From an uncultured Sutterella sp. (GTDB taxonomy: Bacteria > Pseudomonadota > Gammaproteobacteria > Burkholderiales > Burkholderiaceae_F), in contig CAAGAT010000031.1 in assembly GCA_900767875.1 (NCBI GenBank), positions 1-6,852 of the forward strand: a stretch of DNA of 6,852 nucleotides, written 5' to 3'. The position numbers were made by a program, and so were the translations under genes. This document shows, one piece after another, positions 6,544 through 6,852 of this stretch. A model generated the notes under the pieces. That model was not told where the DNA came from. It did no database searches and saw only the letters and a list, made by a program, of their open reading frames with translations. Position 1 is the stretch's first letter. Each line of letters starts with the position of its first letter.

Positions 6544-6735
6544 TTAGCGGCACAGCACCGAGCGCATCTTCAGAGTCTTGGCCTGCGCCTTTTGGGAGGC
6601 GTTCATGGCTTCCTCGAGCAGCATCATGCCGTGCTGCGCCCGTTTGTCGCCCGAGAGGGCATAAAGGGCCCAGGCATAGATGGGCGCGAGGTTGTTGGCG
6701 TTGACCGCATCGGGGGCCTTGCAAAAGGCCGAGGT
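6544..6735 (-). pseudogene. C-terminal fragment of a Sel1/TPR-repeat-like protein, cut by a transposon end
   Basis: On the minus strand an open frame of 63 codons plus TAA ends at 6544. It contains IYAWALYALSGDKRAQ followed by LLEEAM and ASQKAQAKTL. This fits the last repeat of many proteobacterial Sel1-like proteins, which end with a YAW..LA...GD..A pattern, then a helix with L..AM and Q...A..L. Those proteins are helical scaffolds, often envelope-associated. The frame reads directly into the IS200/IS605-type end at 6736, where no native start or ribosome binding site exists, so the rest of the gene was presumably displaced to the far side of the insertion, outside the window. Starts at 6789 (TTG) or in the other frame at 6742 would place coding sequence in the transposon end and are not credible. 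The repeat assignment rests on pattern recall over a short fragment and is moderate. Confidence 0.5.
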
Positions 6736-6852
6736 TTGACATCCTCCCCTGATTGAAATCAGGGGATTCCTGCGGAGTTGCCTAGGCAACGCTCAGGCGG
6801 GTTCTCGCTGTTGGCTCCGCAGCTTCGTGCAAAAGGCACGAGGCCTTGGGAA
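6716..6852 (-). ncRNA. Candidate TnpB guide RNA (omega RNA/reRNA) with guide
   Basis: In IS605-type elements the RNA bound by the TnpB nuclease comes from the right end, and its guide is the host sequence just outside. Here the scaffold region shows nested pairing: CTGCGGAG (6770-6777) with CTCCGCAG (6815-6822), enclosing a perfect 14-nt palindrome (6777-6790). A side hairpin is built on CGTGC/GCACG (6826-6830 with 6836-6840), extendable outward by three more pairs. The terminal 8-bp hairpin is at 6746-6765. If the end is TCAA at 6736-6739, the guide on the minus strand is ACCTCGGCCTTTTGCAAGGC (6735 down to 6716), taken from the Sel1-like gene. The 5' limit of the RNA is off the window. The family is known; expression here is inferred. 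Confidence 0.55.
6736..6852 (-). mobile_element. Right end of an IS200/IS605-type (TnpB-bearing) element, partial
   Basis: Read on the minus strand, the sequence runs GGAATCCCC, a hairpin, then GGGGAGGATGTCAA, the familiar terminal signature of IS605/IS1341-group elements. The terminal hairpin is a perfect 8-bp stem (6746-6753 with 6758-6765). TCAA at 6739-6736 is the likely right cleavage site. These elements move by single-strand peel-and-paste with a TnpA Y1 transposase and carry or consist of tnpB. The tnpB gene should lie beyond 6852 on the minus strand. All three minus frames are open to the window edge, one of them to a TGA at 6759-6761 within the hairpin, so I cannot say which is its 3' end. 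The host gene fragment begins directly after the end. Confidence 0.72.

Noticed and set aside
6521..6742. Minus-strand 73-codon frame at the right edge
   Set aside because: It starts in the transposon end and runs in a different frame from the Sel1-like segment. Its translation has no recognisable repeat pattern.
1..6852. CRISPR array, tRNA or rRNA genes
   Set aside because: No regularly spaced direct repeats, cloverleaf with CCA-end features, or rRNA motifs were seen on either strand.

Overview
The window looks like chromosomal DNA from a high-GC betaproteobacterium, probably Burkholderiales and perhaps close to Sutterellaceae. The gene order alanine aminotransferase (alaC), homoserine dehydrogenase (hom), threonine synthase (thrC) is, from memory, a common betaproteobacterial arrangement. 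The narrower family placement is a guess from gene order and base composition, not a proven assignment.

Layout: bases 1-317 are a regulatory region without a recognisable gene. It holds a good sigma70-type promoter (51-79), about 150 nt of possible transcript, and a strong rho-independent terminator (199-236). This is either a small RNA or an attenuated leader. Next come a small AbrB/SpoVT-type DNA-binding protein (318-566) and an FAD-linked 2-hydroxyacid dehydrogenase of the D-lactate/D-2-hydroxyglutarate dehydrogenase family (631-2034). A 245-nt gap with hairpins separates these from the amino-acid block: alaC (2280-3497), hom (3630-4937) and thrC (4960-6417), all on the plus strand. A perfect 10-bp hairpin (6467-6500) closes the block.

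The right edge differs in character. On the minus strand lies the C-terminal 63 codons of a Sel1/TPR-repeat-like protein (6544-6735). It is cut off by the right end of an IS200/IS605-type (TnpB-associated) element (about 6736-6852, running off the window). The end shows the hallmark terminal hairpin followed by GAGGATGTCAA on the minus strand, plus a set of nested stems, as expected for a TnpB guide RNA (omega/reRNA). Its guide would be read out of the broken Sel1-like gene.

Function: Hom reduces aspartate semialdehyde to homoserine and ThrC makes threonine from O-phosphohomoserine. The kinase between them (ThrB) is not in the window. AlaC interconverts alanine and pyruvate. The flavoprotein probably oxidises a D-2-hydroxyacid. 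I see no clearly novel multi-gene system. The parts most worth a second look are the TnpB guide RNA end with its local guide, the promoter-to-terminator unit at the left edge, and the three-hairpin spacer between alaC and hom.
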